DNA of 64,000 nt from contig NW_005178453.1 of the NCBI RefSeq assembly GCF_000341285.1, forward strand, positions 62,001-126,000, read 5' to 3'. This document shows, piece after piece, positions 9,040-20,311 of this stretch. The DNA is from Galdieria sulphuraria. Lineage: Eukaryota > Rhodophyta > Bangiophyceae > Galdieriales > Galdieriaceae. Position numbers and translations under genes: made by a program. The notes under the pieces were generated by a model that made no database searches, was not told where the DNA came from, and worked only from the letters and a program-made list of their open reading frames with translations. Each line of letters starts with the position of its first letter. The first letter of the stretch is position 1.

Positions 9040-12000
9040 ATGATGATCCTTTCAGACTATCTTTCTTCTATTTGTTCGAAGAGAATGTATGTATTTTTGT
9101 GAACAAAGCGCTTATTTGGACTCAATTTTTGTTAGTGAAGATGATTCTTCTAGTCTAGATGGCATAAGGTCAAAAATAGAACTTCAAATGAAGCAAGCTA
9201 TTTCTCGCTGGTAACGTGAATGAAGTTAAGTTTTTATTGGACGAACTTTTGAGAACTTTCAAGGAAATGGAATAGTATATCAAGTACTCAGAAACAGTTG
9301 TCAAGTTTCTTACGAGCTTGTGATGGTTTATGGAGTGATAGATACGGTGAGAATCATAGTTGGAGTGGAAACTTATGTAATGTCCAAGATAACCACCCAA
9401 CTCGTGATAGTCGGTCATCCAATGGTGTTGGTCAACCTTGGAGTTTTACTTTTGAAGAACATTGTTGGTTAAGGTTGTTGTTGTTGTTGATAGGACGGAA
9501 TAAGGAAGTGACACTCTGATAGGGTTCTTTCAGTAAAATCTGCCGGTGCATCTCGTTTATTTGTTTTGGTTGAAATGCCAAGGAAACTATTTGTTACATC
9601 GGTAAGAAAGTTTTTATTATTTTTAATATGTTTCACAATGCATTTCTCTTTTTAGGACATATTACATTGGCGATATCATGATAAGAGAAAAATCTTTTTA
9701 GCCGTATTAGGTTGGTGTTTAGCCGTAAGTATTTGCCTTTGTGTAAGCAACGATATCTTTATTTGGTGATATAGCAAAGTGGTCACTTTGTCGAAATAGT
9801 TCCTTGGGCAGTTGGAAAGCCATTGTTGCGGTTCCGTTTGGACAAAACATTCGATATCTTTTTGTTTCCTTGTGCACCCAAAGATGTTTTCCAACCAGAA
9901 AAAATATTCAAGTAGGAAATGGAAATATGAGAATGGATGGGCCTTTGCTCACTGATTGGAATAGGAAGAAGACTTTGGCATGGAATGGCCATTCTGACTA
10001 TTATTATAGGACGACTCTTTTGGAGGATGTATTGCTGGAACCCACTTTTCAACAAGTTATAAAAGCTGAAGAGAATTTTTCAGAATGGAAACAAGTTATC
10101 CATTTTTTTCAAAATTGGTATTCGACTTGGCATAAGAGAAATAATCTATTTGTGCAATCAGAAGATATTTTCCTAATGAGTGTATGGTTTATGATTGATT
10201 CCATTGTGACGAAAGATATGCATTGGAAACGCCTCGATCACATACATCTTTTGGAATATTGCTTTCAAATATTGAATTGTCAAGTGAAAGATATTCTGCA
10301 AGGCGAACGTCAATCCCTGTTGCCATTAGTATATCTTTGTCCTTTTATGGACTTGATTCCCCTTTCTAGTCTTCCAAAAGACTGTACAGTATACGGTGAT
10401 TTGTATTCATTATGGAAAAGTATTCAATATACTATTCGTAGCTTTGATATGTCTACTTGTTTAAAAAGGTAATGGATAAGAGAATGAAATATATTGGTCT
10501 CAACATATCGTGTGATTGGATAGTCAATGGATAACTATGGGAGATTGGATGTTGTGTACTGCATTTCCTGGAGAACTTCATGAAGACTCAGATCATTCCT
10601 TAGTAGGACTATGGGATACGTTTCTATCGATAGAATTTTCTGTACCAAAGGAATGGAAAATGTTGGAGTTGATATCATTCCTTGCCAAATGTTATTGGAT
10701 ACTCTATCAAGCATTGTGGAAACGTTGCGTGTATCTTTCAGTTGTCCAAATATCGATTCAAGGTTCATCGGGTTGTTTTGTAGTTGGTTGTCGATTGACT
10801 CCCAAAGATGCTTTTGCAATGGTAGAAAAAGCAACCAACCAACAAGAAAAGGAACATTTCCTCACATTTTGGAAAGAAAAGTGTGAGTTGCGTCGTTATC
10901 GTGATGGAAATGTATGCGAATCACTTGTGTGGAAACAACAACAAGAAGAAGAGACCGATGTTCCTTTGCAATCTCTGTTTCATCGTATTTGTCATTATGC
11001 GCTTTCTAGACAAATGCCTTGGGGTAAGTTGGTTTGTTAATTGATCAAATAATGAACTTGAATACTTTCAGTCAAAGGGGAACAGATACAAATATTTTGT
11101 GACTTGTTGGAATCTTTATTACCGTCTCCATCATACGACCAATCTTTTTCTTCCCTTCCTTGGGTCGCTGGATTTGAAAGACTGGTCAATAGGTTACGGA
11201 AATTGGAAGAATTACCTTTTGGTATACACAATATTTGTGTTGTTGGTGATATGTTTCGAGGAACGAGTGTTATTTTACCCGATGTTTGGCAGAATCAGGC
11301 CATCTTTCAGCACGTCGATGCTCCCAAAGCAATGATAGTTGTTGAAAATAATATACAGTGGCCAATAATGGATGACCGAGAAGCACAACAGATGATGCGG
11401 ATAGGATATTACTTAGCATTGAAGAAGTGTTTACAAGATCAAGTAAGTGAATAAGAAGAAAATAGAAAGGAATGATAAGATTATATATATTTTGAGGGTA
11501 TTGAGTCATGTGTTGATGAACGAGGTTTGGATGTTGTGTTTGAAGACTATATTTATCGTTTCGAAATATGGATGCTTCAAGAATATCAACAGGCATTGAC
11601 AAAGTAAGAAATGTGAGAAAGAAAGAAAAAGAAACTTGACACATCGTATAGTGAACATAGAGAAACTGTGGTTGCCATACAATTGCATTATCATCTCAAA
11701 TATATGACGGAAAAGGATACCTTCCAACAAAGTTTTGCAGGCAAGTTGTGGAAGAAAAAGATGAAGATATTCTCAAGTTGGATGACTTAGATGCTTGTCG
11801 ATTGGCAAAGAGATGGTTGAGTTGTCACATGTTTTCTGATTATTTTGCAGATGAAATGGTTGAGTTATTAGTAGCTCGAGCCTATATACATGAAATGGTA
11901 AAGTTGAATTGGAAAGGAATAAGGTTTCTAGTTGATCATGTATGCATAGGGTTCACTCGATGGGGATATTCCTTGTACAGGATTCTCTGGATTTTATCAT

Positions 12001-13037
12001 TTTTTGTATGGTAAGAATACAAGTTTAGTTATCTAAGAGAAGAGAAAAATATTCTTTAGTGTTGTCATTATTTGCTAATCAAAAATCGACTATTGTGGTG
12101 CCTGTTCCTGATCATGATGAATTGGAAGATGTCCATTCTGTATTTCCTTTTATCGAAGATTCCAATCAAGTATCTAACATTTATATACAACAACAAGCTC
12201 ATTCTTTTTATTGGATGCTTCACAATCGTAAGTAAATATAGTTAAATCCTTATTATTGTATGTTGACAAGGATAAGGCTTTTTGTTTCCACTTTATCGTA
12301 GTGCTCAAGGTATTCCGGAGTGGCCAGTATTGAAGAGAATAGGACAAGTAGCCAAAGCTACTTGCAAAGCTTTGGAACAAAGGTAATGTTGATCAATAGC
12401 GATTGGACATGAGAATTATGTATTTTTTATAGAATCATATCACCAGACAAATGGAATATGGATGGGTTGAAGATTGTATTTCGTCCCGATGTATCTGTTT
12501 ATGATGCGGTTATTGTGATGCATAAAAAATATTTATCACGAGTAGAGAGGTATTCTTTGGACAGTTGTAAAAAGAAATATCCATCAGCAAAGGTATGTGG
12601 AAGAAATATTTGAGTCAATAGGGACACTCTCCAAACCAAAGTGTTAGAGCATTCCTTTGGATGCTTTGTATGTGAACTTGGATCCTTTGGAATATTTTGT
12701 ACAACAACTGAGAGAGAAATTCGGAACTTTTGCTTTGTTCTTTTATGATAAGGTGAGAAATAGGAATAAGGAGTTGTTTGATCATGTATGTATTATCATA
12801 GTATGGAGGTTATCAAATTGGCTTATTATGGAGACCGGTCAAGAGAACATTTTCGTTAAGTCATATGCCTTTTATGAAACCAGGTAAGAGATAGGACGAT
12901 AGCAAACCATACAAGGGAATGAACATTTTCCAATAGAAAAAGGACAATGGCAAGTCAACTATGATGAAATATTATACGATATCAAACAAATGGGGGGTCC
13001 ATGGATCAAACAAATAAAACAAGACAAACCGCATTAA
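9040..13037 (+). CDS. UTP22: SSU-processome protein UTP22/NOL6 (Nrap)
   Basis: Nucleolar component of the UTP-C module needed for 18S rRNA maturation; it resembles a nucleotidyltransferase without activity. The gene has at least 15 short introns. Readable exons include 9040-9086, 9136-9210, 9264-9346, 9411-9467, 9534-9601, 9656-9724, 9775-9911, 9965-10468, 10524-11023 and 11072-11442, then several more to TAA 13035-13037. Family landmarks in order: LFVLVEMPRKLF, FLFPCAPKDVFQPEKIF, TTLLEDVLLE, FWKEKCELRRYRDG (about residue 450), LEELPFGIHNICVVGD, RLAKRWLSCHMFSDYFADE, and near the end LDPLEYFVQQLREKFGTFAL with FFYD. Middle exons are divergent. Its last 4 nt overlap the end of the convergent coiled-coil gene. 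Later exon borders are approximate; identity is secure. Confidence 0.88.
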
Positions 13038-13963
13038 TCGTCGAATGGATTGGTAGACTTGCGACTATTTCTAGAAGACATATCAGCACTATGGGTTGTT
13101 GATGATTGTTGTTGTGATGGAAAACTATCCGTTGGTGATGATGATATGGTAGATGCTGTTTCCAAGGTATCCAAACATTGCTTCTGAGTAAGTTGCGTCA
13201 TGGAATAAATTTCTTGGCAAGTTTCTCGTATCCATTCCAAATAGGAACGTACTGCTTCCATCGTCTCTGGAGGACAGTTTCTATTCTATTTATACATATA
13301 ACAACGACTTTTCACAAGATAATATTCCATGCACCACATACCTGAATACTTGTGAGCCATAGATTGTGAACGGATACCAAAGCAGATAACGCTTGTTGTC
13401 CATAAAATAACTGAGCAATACACTGACTTGGGTCTTGTGTCGACGCTGGCTTTTTCTTCACTTGCTGAACGAGTTGGTCCAAAGATTGAAAGAGTTCCTT
13501 GGAGTCTATCACAGGTGATGACTGGAAAGAATGAAATAACTCTTTCAACTGCTTCACTTGCTTTTCTAATCTGTTTCCAGCAATGTCATAATTGCTTTGC
13601 TGCCACTCGGTATTGGCTTGTGGAGGTCTATATGAAGAGGCACCCAAAAGGGTCAAAAACAACGACTCTGGAGAAAAGTTGATGATACTCACTGATTATC
13701 TAACTTGTGTTGATGAGCAGCTGTTTGAGTGCGCAATTGTACCAACTCGGACTGGATGGCGCTCATTTGCTGTTCGTTTCTGGAGATGAGTTGTTTGAGG
13801 GACTGATTTTCTTTTATGATTTGATCGAGGGTTGCTTCTCTACCTAGTTTGAATACAATGTGGTTAACAAATCAAGCAGGGTTGGTATCTATCTCATATC
13901 TATATTTATACCTTGTAACTTGCGTTCCTCAGCTGCTGCTTGAAATTGTTGGAGACCTTGCAT
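13034..13963 (-). CDS. Coiled-coil hypothetical protein with C-terminal NPF motif
   Basis: Not recognised. It starts at ATG 13961-13963 (MQGLQQFQAAAEERKLQ). Four exons are inferred; the clearest splice joins HQHKLDNQ to PPQANTEWQQ across a 66-nt intron. The product is about 220 residues and mostly helical, with heptad-like segments REATLDQIIKENQSLKQLIS and NRLEKQVKQLKELF. It ends in STNPFDD. An NPF tripeptide near an acidic C-terminus is a known ligand for EH domains of endocytic proteins, so a trafficking role is possible but unproven. The gene converges on UTP22 and shares its final bases. A long CT-rich tract, GA-rich on the coding strand, lies immediately upstream of the ATG. Confidence 0.6.
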
Positions 13964-14012
13964 ATCTCTCTCTCTCTCTCTCTTTCTCTCTGTCTGTCTG
14001 TCTTTCTGCTGT
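13964..14012. repeat. CT/TCTG microsatellite upstream of a minus-strand ATG
   Basis: Mainly CT dinucleotides at 13965-13983, then TTTCTCTC and TCTG repeats to about 14008. On the minus strand this is a GA tract directly preceding the start codon of the coiled-coil gene. Similar GA tracts stand near starts at about 3816 and 38749. Confidence 0.8.
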
Positions 14013-14115
14013 TGTGACTAATTTGGAACAAATGCAATTTTGGATGGAAACGAAGCGTTGTTGTTTGTTTATTATGGAAAAGTTTTGGGAAACTGAGACT
14101 TGAAAACAACTTTCT

Positions 14116-15336
14116 CTATGCAGCTTTATAAGCCAACGCATTCACTTTGCAACGATATAAAAATTGTTCTCTTGCTTTTTCTACGTTTTCAGCTTTACCT
14201 TTCCAAGTTTGTAAACAAGTGGCTTGGAGTGCACGACCATAACAAAATGTCAATTGCCAAGGTTGTTTGGTCATTTTCTATTTCACAACCAATATAGTCC
14301 ACTATTCGAACCAAGAAATAATCCTAAACTTACCGCTTGTCTATGAATAGCTTCCAAATGAGTAGTAGCTTCTTGTTCTGTTTGACCTCCTGAAAGAAAA
14401 GCAATACCAGGAACCGAAGCAGGAACCGAATCCAACAAAGTATCCAAAGTATATTTGGCAACTGTGGAAGGATCAGGTTTGGACTTGGCACTCAATCCTG
14501 CTAATACCATATTGGGTTTGGCTACCACTCCTATATAGAATGATTTTCATTCCAACGTGAATGGATAAGATTCCTTTCTTCTTACCTTGCAAGTATACTT
14601 GATGACGTTTCAGAGAAGAATATATTTCTTCCAATACCATTTTGGATACTTTGGCACAAGTCTCAATGGTATAACTTCCTTCCAATAATACATCGCTTTC
14701 GATAATAGGAACCAATCCATATTGTTGGCAAATAGCTGCATAACATCCCACCAACTCTGCATTGGTACTTATAGCTATGGCAGAAGGACTAATATCATCC
14801 ACAATACGAAAAGCTGGTCTCCATTTGGTAAACTTGGCACCTTTTCTCTGATAAGAAGCACACTGGGTACTCAAACTATCCAATCCTAAAGTGATGGTCT
14901 CTTGTGTTGTGCCTGGCAAGATATCGAATCCTTGGTCCACAGTTATGCCTGGTAATATTCCTTTTTCTAATAAAACATCCACAAAACGTTTACCAGTAGA
15001 GTCCTAATCAAAAGGAGTGTAAACAAAGGAATCCTGCTTCGTGTGCACAAATCATAGAATACTTGCTTTTTGTTCAAAAGTTTCGCGATGGAGAATAGCA
15101 GCAGCTACATATTGTTCCAATCCATGGGTTCCATACAATAGTTCACGATAAGTCCTTCTCGTTTCTTCATTGTTGGCAACTCCTAGTTGTTGAAACTTGG
15201 ACTCTAACAATTCGGGTGGTTCATCCGAAGCTAGGATACTAGAGATAGAATAAGAAAAAGGAATAATAGTTTTATAGGAAACTTACCCTTTTCCAGGTGT
15301 CACCATATAGTCGGCTATCTTCTTCAACTCGTCCAT
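14116..15336 (-). CDS. FBA: Class I fructose-bisphosphate aldolase
   Basis: Cleaves fructose-1,6-bisphosphate to dihydroxyacetone phosphate and glyceraldehyde-3-phosphate in glycolysis or gluconeogenesis. It starts at [17 protein letters not shown] with no transit peptide, pointing to the cytosolic isoform. In order: [51 protein letters not shown], the Schiff-base lysine segment [22 protein letters not shown] and [15 protein letters not shown]. Four or more short introns interrupt it; one lies between GKG and ILASDE. The last exon ends in NALAYKAA at TAG 14116-14118, without the C-terminal Tyr of vertebrate aldolases. It diverges from the epimerase gene with 153 bp between start codons. Confidence 0.93.
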
Positions 15337-15489
15337 CCTATTCAACCAAGAAAATTCTTTCAAGATATTCTCACAAACAAGGAAATGCTTAGATCGTTGT
15401 CCCCGTCCAAGAGACAGAACAAGATAAGAAGAGAAGGAAGAAAGAAAGAGGAAGTGGTTTGTCTGGCTTTGTAAAATTTTTCGGTTTCA

Positions 15490-16447
15490 ATGAATCAACC
15501 TAAGAATAACCTTATAGGTATTCATGGATATAATCTAGTTGGTTGTTGGGATCGTACACATTGTGAAAAAGCTCTCAAAGTGGCTTCCCAAATAGGCTAT
15601 TCTCTAGTAGAAGTACCTGTTATTGATCCCCTATTTGATACTCAAGCGACCAAAGAACTGGCTAAGAAATATGGTTTACAGTTGTCCTGTTCTGTTGGAT
15701 TATCGGAAGACACAGATATTAGTAGTTTGGATGAGTCTGTGAGGAAACAAGGAGAACAAGTATTGATGACAGCAGTAGAAAGAGCACATACTATTGGCTC
15801 TTCTATCGTTTGTGGAGTTATATACAGCAAATTGGGAAAATATCATCGAGCTGCAACTAGACAGAATGTGGAAAATAGTGTAGAGATATTGAGAAGGGTG
15901 GCACAAAAGGCTCAGTCTTGGGGAGTGCAACTAGGACTGGAAGTATGCAATAAATATGAAACCAATCTAATCAATACAGCTGGAGATGCCTTGAAAATGA
16001 TCGAAGCCATTGGAATGCCCAATGTTGTAGTCCATCTGGATGCCTATCATATGAATAGTAAGTATGAGACTGACTGGATAAGTTTAGATAATGGAAATCA
16101 TTTTTCTAGTTGATGAAAATGATCCTATTGCAGCTATTTACAGTTGTCATAATCGTTTGGGATATTTTCATATTGGAGAATCTCATCGTGGCTATTTAGG
16201 AACTGGAAATATTTCATTGAGAAATATGTTTCGTGCATTAGCTCAAGTGGGATATTCGGGTCCTTTGGTATTTGAATCTTTTTCTAATGCAATTGTGAGT
16301 CCTTTTGTCACAGAAGCATTGGCTATATGGCGTAATCAATGGGAAGATGGAGAAGAAGTAGCTAAACATGCTCTTGCCTTTGTACAATCCGAATGGTTTG
16401 CAGCACAGAAATCCAAAACCACACCACTTTTATCTTATCGGACTTGA
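15490..16447 (+). CDS. Sugar-phosphate isomerase/epimerase, D-tagatose 3-epimerase family
   Basis: TIM-barrel metalloenzyme of the family that epimerises ketohexoses at C3 (D-fructose/D-psicose, D-tagatose/D-sorbose). Exons are 15490-16057 and 16110-16447, joined across a 52-nt intron, giving about 300 residues. The four expected metal ligands are visible: Glu in GLEVCNKYE, Asp and His in VVHLDAYHMN, His in YFHIGESHRGYLGTG, and Glu in LVFESFS. No transit peptide is apparent. Relatives are mainly bacterial. Divergence from aldolase through a short shared promoter fits a role in feeding unusual sugars into glycolysis, which is inference. Hydroxypyruvate isomerase-like activity is an alternative. 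ALG8 begins only 37 nt after its stop. Confidence 0.83.
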
Positions 16448-16484
16448 AATTCTTCTTCAGTGTTGTGTTGTTTTATAAAGAAGA

Positions 16485-18260
16485 ATGAAAAGAAACTTTG
16501 TCATGCAGTCTTCGTTATTCTCCTTGTGTTTTCCTTGGTTATTACTTTCTTTGAGTATTCAGTGTTTGCTTATTCCAAGTTACAAAAGTACAGATATGGA
16601 TGTTCATCGATATTGGAAAGCTTTGACTTATTCTTATCCTATTCAAAAGTGGTATTCAGATACAACTTCTCAGTGGACTTTGGATTATCCTCCTTTGTTT
16701 GCTTGTTTGGAGGTATGTATGTAGGAGGACTTGAGATTGGCATAGAATAGCCCTTTGAGTTTCCATTCTTAGTGGTTTCTTGCACAACTCGTAGCTATTG
16801 TGGATAAGCACTTGGTGCAATTGGATCAGCTACAAATTACCACACTCGTTGATGTGTGGGTTATGAGAAGTACAGTTATTCTATGTGACTTGTGTTTGGC
16901 CCACGCAGGTTATTTACATTTGAGTATCTTGAGAAAATATCAACCCCAAGTATCAGATATTCAACTTTCTATTATGGTAAGTATTAATAGTAGATATTTG
17001 TAGGAATAATGAAGTGTTGGGGGGAAGATGGCCGTTGCTGAGAGTTTTCACTAGTTTAGCATATTTGTATTACAACCAAGTTTATTTATGGTGGACCATA
17101 TACACTTTCAATACAATGGTAAGACAGTCATCGATTATGTATTCAAAATGGGTTATGATTGTCATATAAAATAGGTTTTCTTATTGCTTGTCTATTTTAT
17201 GTCAGTTATTATTATCGAATGGGCAAATCTATTTCATTCCTTTCAAGTATTGCGTTGTTGGTATTGTTGAAACAGACATTTTTATATATCGTTCCTATTT
17301 CATTATTTGCAATAACTTGTCAACGATATGCAAAATATAAGAAGGGAGGTTTTTATATCCTTTTGTATTTTATTCATTCAATCTAGTCTGTTATTGATGT
17401 TGTTTCTGAGCATTGGAATATTTCCTTGGCTATATGATTGGCAACAATTGAAGATATTAACCAATCGTTTGTTTCCATTTGAACGTGGACTTTTGCACGC
17501 TTATTGGGCTCCTCATTTTTGGTCTATTTATGGTTGTTTGGATCAGTTGTTAAGCAAGTTGATTAAGATTCTGTTTCCTCATAGTTGGGTTGCTTCTACT
17601 AGGAATATTTCTACTCGTGGATGGATTGGCATAAGGAAGCCTTTTGTATTATTACCCAATCCATCGCCTTGGATATGTCATGGAATGGTAGTTTTAGGAA
17701 TGCTTCCTTCCTTTTATGATTTGTGGAAACGGCGTCACTTGTTGTTACATCCAATGCATTCGATGTGGTTATGGATGGTAAGTCTTCATGACTTTTATCT
17801 TCCTATGATATTTTCTATTTGGATATAGAGAGCACTAACGAATGTACTTTTATCCAGTTTTCTATTTGGTTGGCATGTTCATGAAAAAGCTATTTTGATA
17901 CCTCAGTTTTGTATGATTGTGTTATATTGGATGAATAGTGAATGGTTGGTTGTATTAGGACTGATTAGCGTAGTTGCCATGAGTTGTATGGTTCCTTTGA
18001 TATTTGGTTGTTTGGAAAGGATTGTGGTGATGAGTTGGCTCATATATAGTATGGCTCTATTGCATTGTGAGGGCATTGGAAAGCACAGAATATTCTTCTT
18101 CCATGAAATAATTACGTTAGGATTGTTACTTGGACTACCTTGGATAGTACGACGATGGTTATCCCATTATACATTTCTTCCTTTGATGATATTGAGTGGT
18201 TATGGAGGAATGATTATTGGGTTGATATTTTACAAGGTGACCATGTCCATGTTTGACTAG
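16485..18260 (+). CDS. ALG8: ALG8 glucosyltransferase (N-glycan precursor synthesis)
   Basis: ER polytopic enzyme that adds the second glucose from dolichyl-phosphate-glucose to the lipid-linked N-glycan precursor. The family signature is at the N-terminus: [20 protein letters not shown], then [19 protein letters not shown] (about residues 33-75). Later segments are [31 protein letters not shown] and [16 protein letters not shown]. Repeated hydrophobic helices suit the GT-C fold. Four or five introns of about 50 nt are evident, for example after PPLFACLE and after IDSIMV-like text near 16980. [12 protein letters not shown] favours ALG8 over ALG6. Its end overlaps the ADPRM coding end by about 47 nt on the opposite strand. 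Confidence 0.88.
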
Positions 18261-19189
18261 GAACAGTTCCATAACCTTGAATAACGATTCGATGGGGTTC
18301 ACAACGAATCTTGGCCCAAGCATTTTGGTGAGCTGGAGCATCACAAATGGCTGGAAAAGTGACGTGATGCAACCCATAAGCATCCACAGCATAGCCTCCC
18401 TGGAATATGAATACTCAGTTTTGAATATCCAAAGTATTTGTTGTGTATCATACTTACTCGATGATAATGACCAGCAAAATAGGCTATCACTAAATGATGA
18501 TAGCGATGTAAAATATCCAATACTTGTTCCGCATTCCATACCAAATGAGCAGCATCGGAAGCTTCTTCAACCAATGGAATATGACCCATTACAATCACTT
18601 TTCGTTGACAATGTTGCAACTCATTCTCTAACCACTCCAACTGAGTGGATGATATGGCACCATTCCAACGCGTTGCACGAGGTTGTTGTTGCTGTGTTTC
18701 CAAATAATGTTGTGCTTCCTGTTGATAGTGTTCATTGATGGCACCTTTACAACTGATTTCTAAACAATCCAAAAACAGAAAACACCAATCATCGTGTGGT
18801 TCCCAACGATAATAAAAACGAGTCGACGGAAACAACTCTTTCAAAACATCACGTGAGACATCCAAACAGTGATTGCCAACCACATGAAGCACCGGCACTT
18901 TACAATCATCAAAAGCAGCACACACTTGAGAATATTCTTTCCTAGTCTGTTGTTCTGTTGCGCTGCCATCGACGAGGTCACCCAAGTGAACGAGACAAGT
19001 CAACGACCTTTGTTGACCAACCCAACGGATGACTTGATACAGCTTGACTAGTGCTTCACTGTATCTTCGTTCCATACCTAATACTTGTTGACATGGTTTA
19101 TCACTGTATTGGACATCGGAAATGACAACAAAACTGAACGATTTGAACGATAAACATAACTTGCAACAATCAACGATACACCCATCCAT
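18214..19189 (-). CDS. ADPRM: Calcineurin-like phosphoesterase, ADPRM family
   Basis: Mn-dependent ADP-ribose/CDP-alcohol diphosphatase family. Exon 1 (19189-18458) and exon 2 (18399-18214) join in phase across a 58-nt intron, giving 305 residues. Metallophosphoesterase motifs run in order: ISDVQYSD (about 22-29), HLGDLVDG, VVGNHCLD, MGHIPLVEEASD and FAGHYHR. After the splice, GGYAVDAYGLHHVTFPA and [12 protein letters not shown] match the C-terminus of ADPRM proteins. The usual GNHD block reads GNHC, as is common here. The second exon lies opposite the end of ALG8, an overlap in coding sequence of about 47 nt. Substrate in this organism is not established. Confidence 0.86.
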
Positions 19190-19240
19190 AACATAATAAT
19201 TTTCTATTCTTTCTCTGATTGAGAGACGATTGCGAAAGAC

Positions 19241-19693
19241 ATGTCATTGACAGCACCTTTCAAGTTTAGTCCACCTCCTGTACACGCCAAGAGACAACAA
19301 CAAATGTACAATCTGATACTTGAATATGCAAGAAGAAAGGGAATAGATCGAATGGTAGAAATGAACGGCAAATGGTGGATTTACACGAGAACTCCACCGA
19401 ATAGAAAGGCTTTGCGTTATTGGTATGATATGGACTGTGTTGTATTGAATCCTGTAAAGGATTTACAAACAGCCAAAGCTTATGCTAGAAGAGTAAAGGA
19501 AGCAGTAGAGAAACGAACGACGGTAGAGTTACCAAGACAAGATATTTGTGTACGGCGAAGTGACGGAAAGAAACATGGCGTAGTAGCAAGAAGAGGAGAT
19601 GATATTGAGTTTGCTCAAGAAACTGCTTTTACCAAGGCAGGTACAGTCGGAGTTAAAGTATGGTTGAGAAAGAAACCGTATTGGAGGTTGTAA
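19241..19693 (+). CDS. Hypothetical protein, 150 residues
   Basis: Not recognised. Single exon from ATG 19241 to TAA. The protein is basic and compact with no membrane segment. It contains RRKGIDRMVEMNGKWWIYT, YWYDMDCVVLNPVKDLQTAK and an Arg/Lys-rich middle, and ends VGVKVWLRKKPYWRL. The composition could suit a small RNA-binding or ribosome-associated protein, but nothing proves that. It lies head-to-head with ADPRM (51 bp between starts) and 114 bp before ERH on the same strand. Confidence 0.7.
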   Translation: MSLTAPFKFSPPPVHAKRQQQMYNLILEYARRKGIDRMVEMNGKWWIYTRTPPNRKALRYWYDMDCVVLNPVKDLQTAKAYARRVKEAVEKRTTVELPRQDICVRRSDGKKHGVVARRGDDIEFAQETAFTKAGTVGVKVWLRKKPYWRL

Positions 19694-19807
19694 AGCAAAA
19701 AGTCTAACGCTTTGCAATTCATCGATATCTTATAAGAAGCTTTCCATTTTTTTCTTTTATCGATCTTTACATATAAATTAATAAAAAGAAGAGGGAAGCA
19801 TTTCCAT

Positions 19808-20174
19808 ATGGGCTTCACTCCAGTATTGATTTTGGTACAATGGAATAGAAACAAGTCTTCGAAAACTTTCTACGAATATTCCAGTTTAGAAGAAGCACTT
19901 CAAGGTATTCTTAAAATAAGTATATAAAAGCATATCACTCAAATAAGTCTACAAAGGAATATGTTCGTGGTATGAAAATCACTTGCGACAAGTACAACCT
20001 CACCTCGCACGCATTCGTTATGAGGCAAACGACCTTTTGCACTTTTTACAACACTTGCCACAATTGGAATGTTTGTTATACGATAGTCGTGAAGGTAAAT
20101 ATATTCCATATGGCCAGGAATGGATAAAACAAAGAATGTTGGGGTTCCTTACGAGAAGAGCAAACAGGGTTTAA
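19808..20174 (+). CDS. ERH: Enhancer of rudimentary homolog (ERH)
   Basis: Small dimeric nuclear protein implicated in mRNA splicing, decay and meiotic-mRNA control in other eukaryotes. Exon 1 (19808-19904) and exon 2 (19957-20174) join across a 52-nt intron to give 104 residues, the same length as animal ERH. Hallmarks are ILVQWNRNKSSKTFYEYSSL, ALQGICSWYENHL, ITYD-equivalent IRYEANDLLHFLQHL, CLLYDSREGKYIPYGQEWIK and a basic end LTRRANRV. It converges with the giant ASH-domain gene, 137 bp apart. Confidence 0.94.
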
Positions 20175-20311
20175 GGCTTTCTTCAACTTTTTCTTCTCTC
20201 GTCTATGTTTCAAATTGTTCCTCTAACCAATACAAAAGGCGCAACTTGTCAAACTTATCGGGAAAGAAACTTAAAAAGTGTCTCAATTGTCCTGTCCAGA
20301 AAACAACAAAG

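Noticed and set aside
9170-9418. Minus-strand open frame of 82 codons at the UTP22 5' end
   Set aside because: Low-complexity Tyr/Ser/His translation with no motif; the plus-strand UTP22 exons explain the region.
9130-9970. Apparent frameshifts in UTP22 near 9211, 9410 and 9912
   Set aside because: Introns of 53, 64 and 53 nt (9211-9263, 9347-9410, 9912-9964) restore one frame and place conserved blocks in order, so no frameshift is needed.
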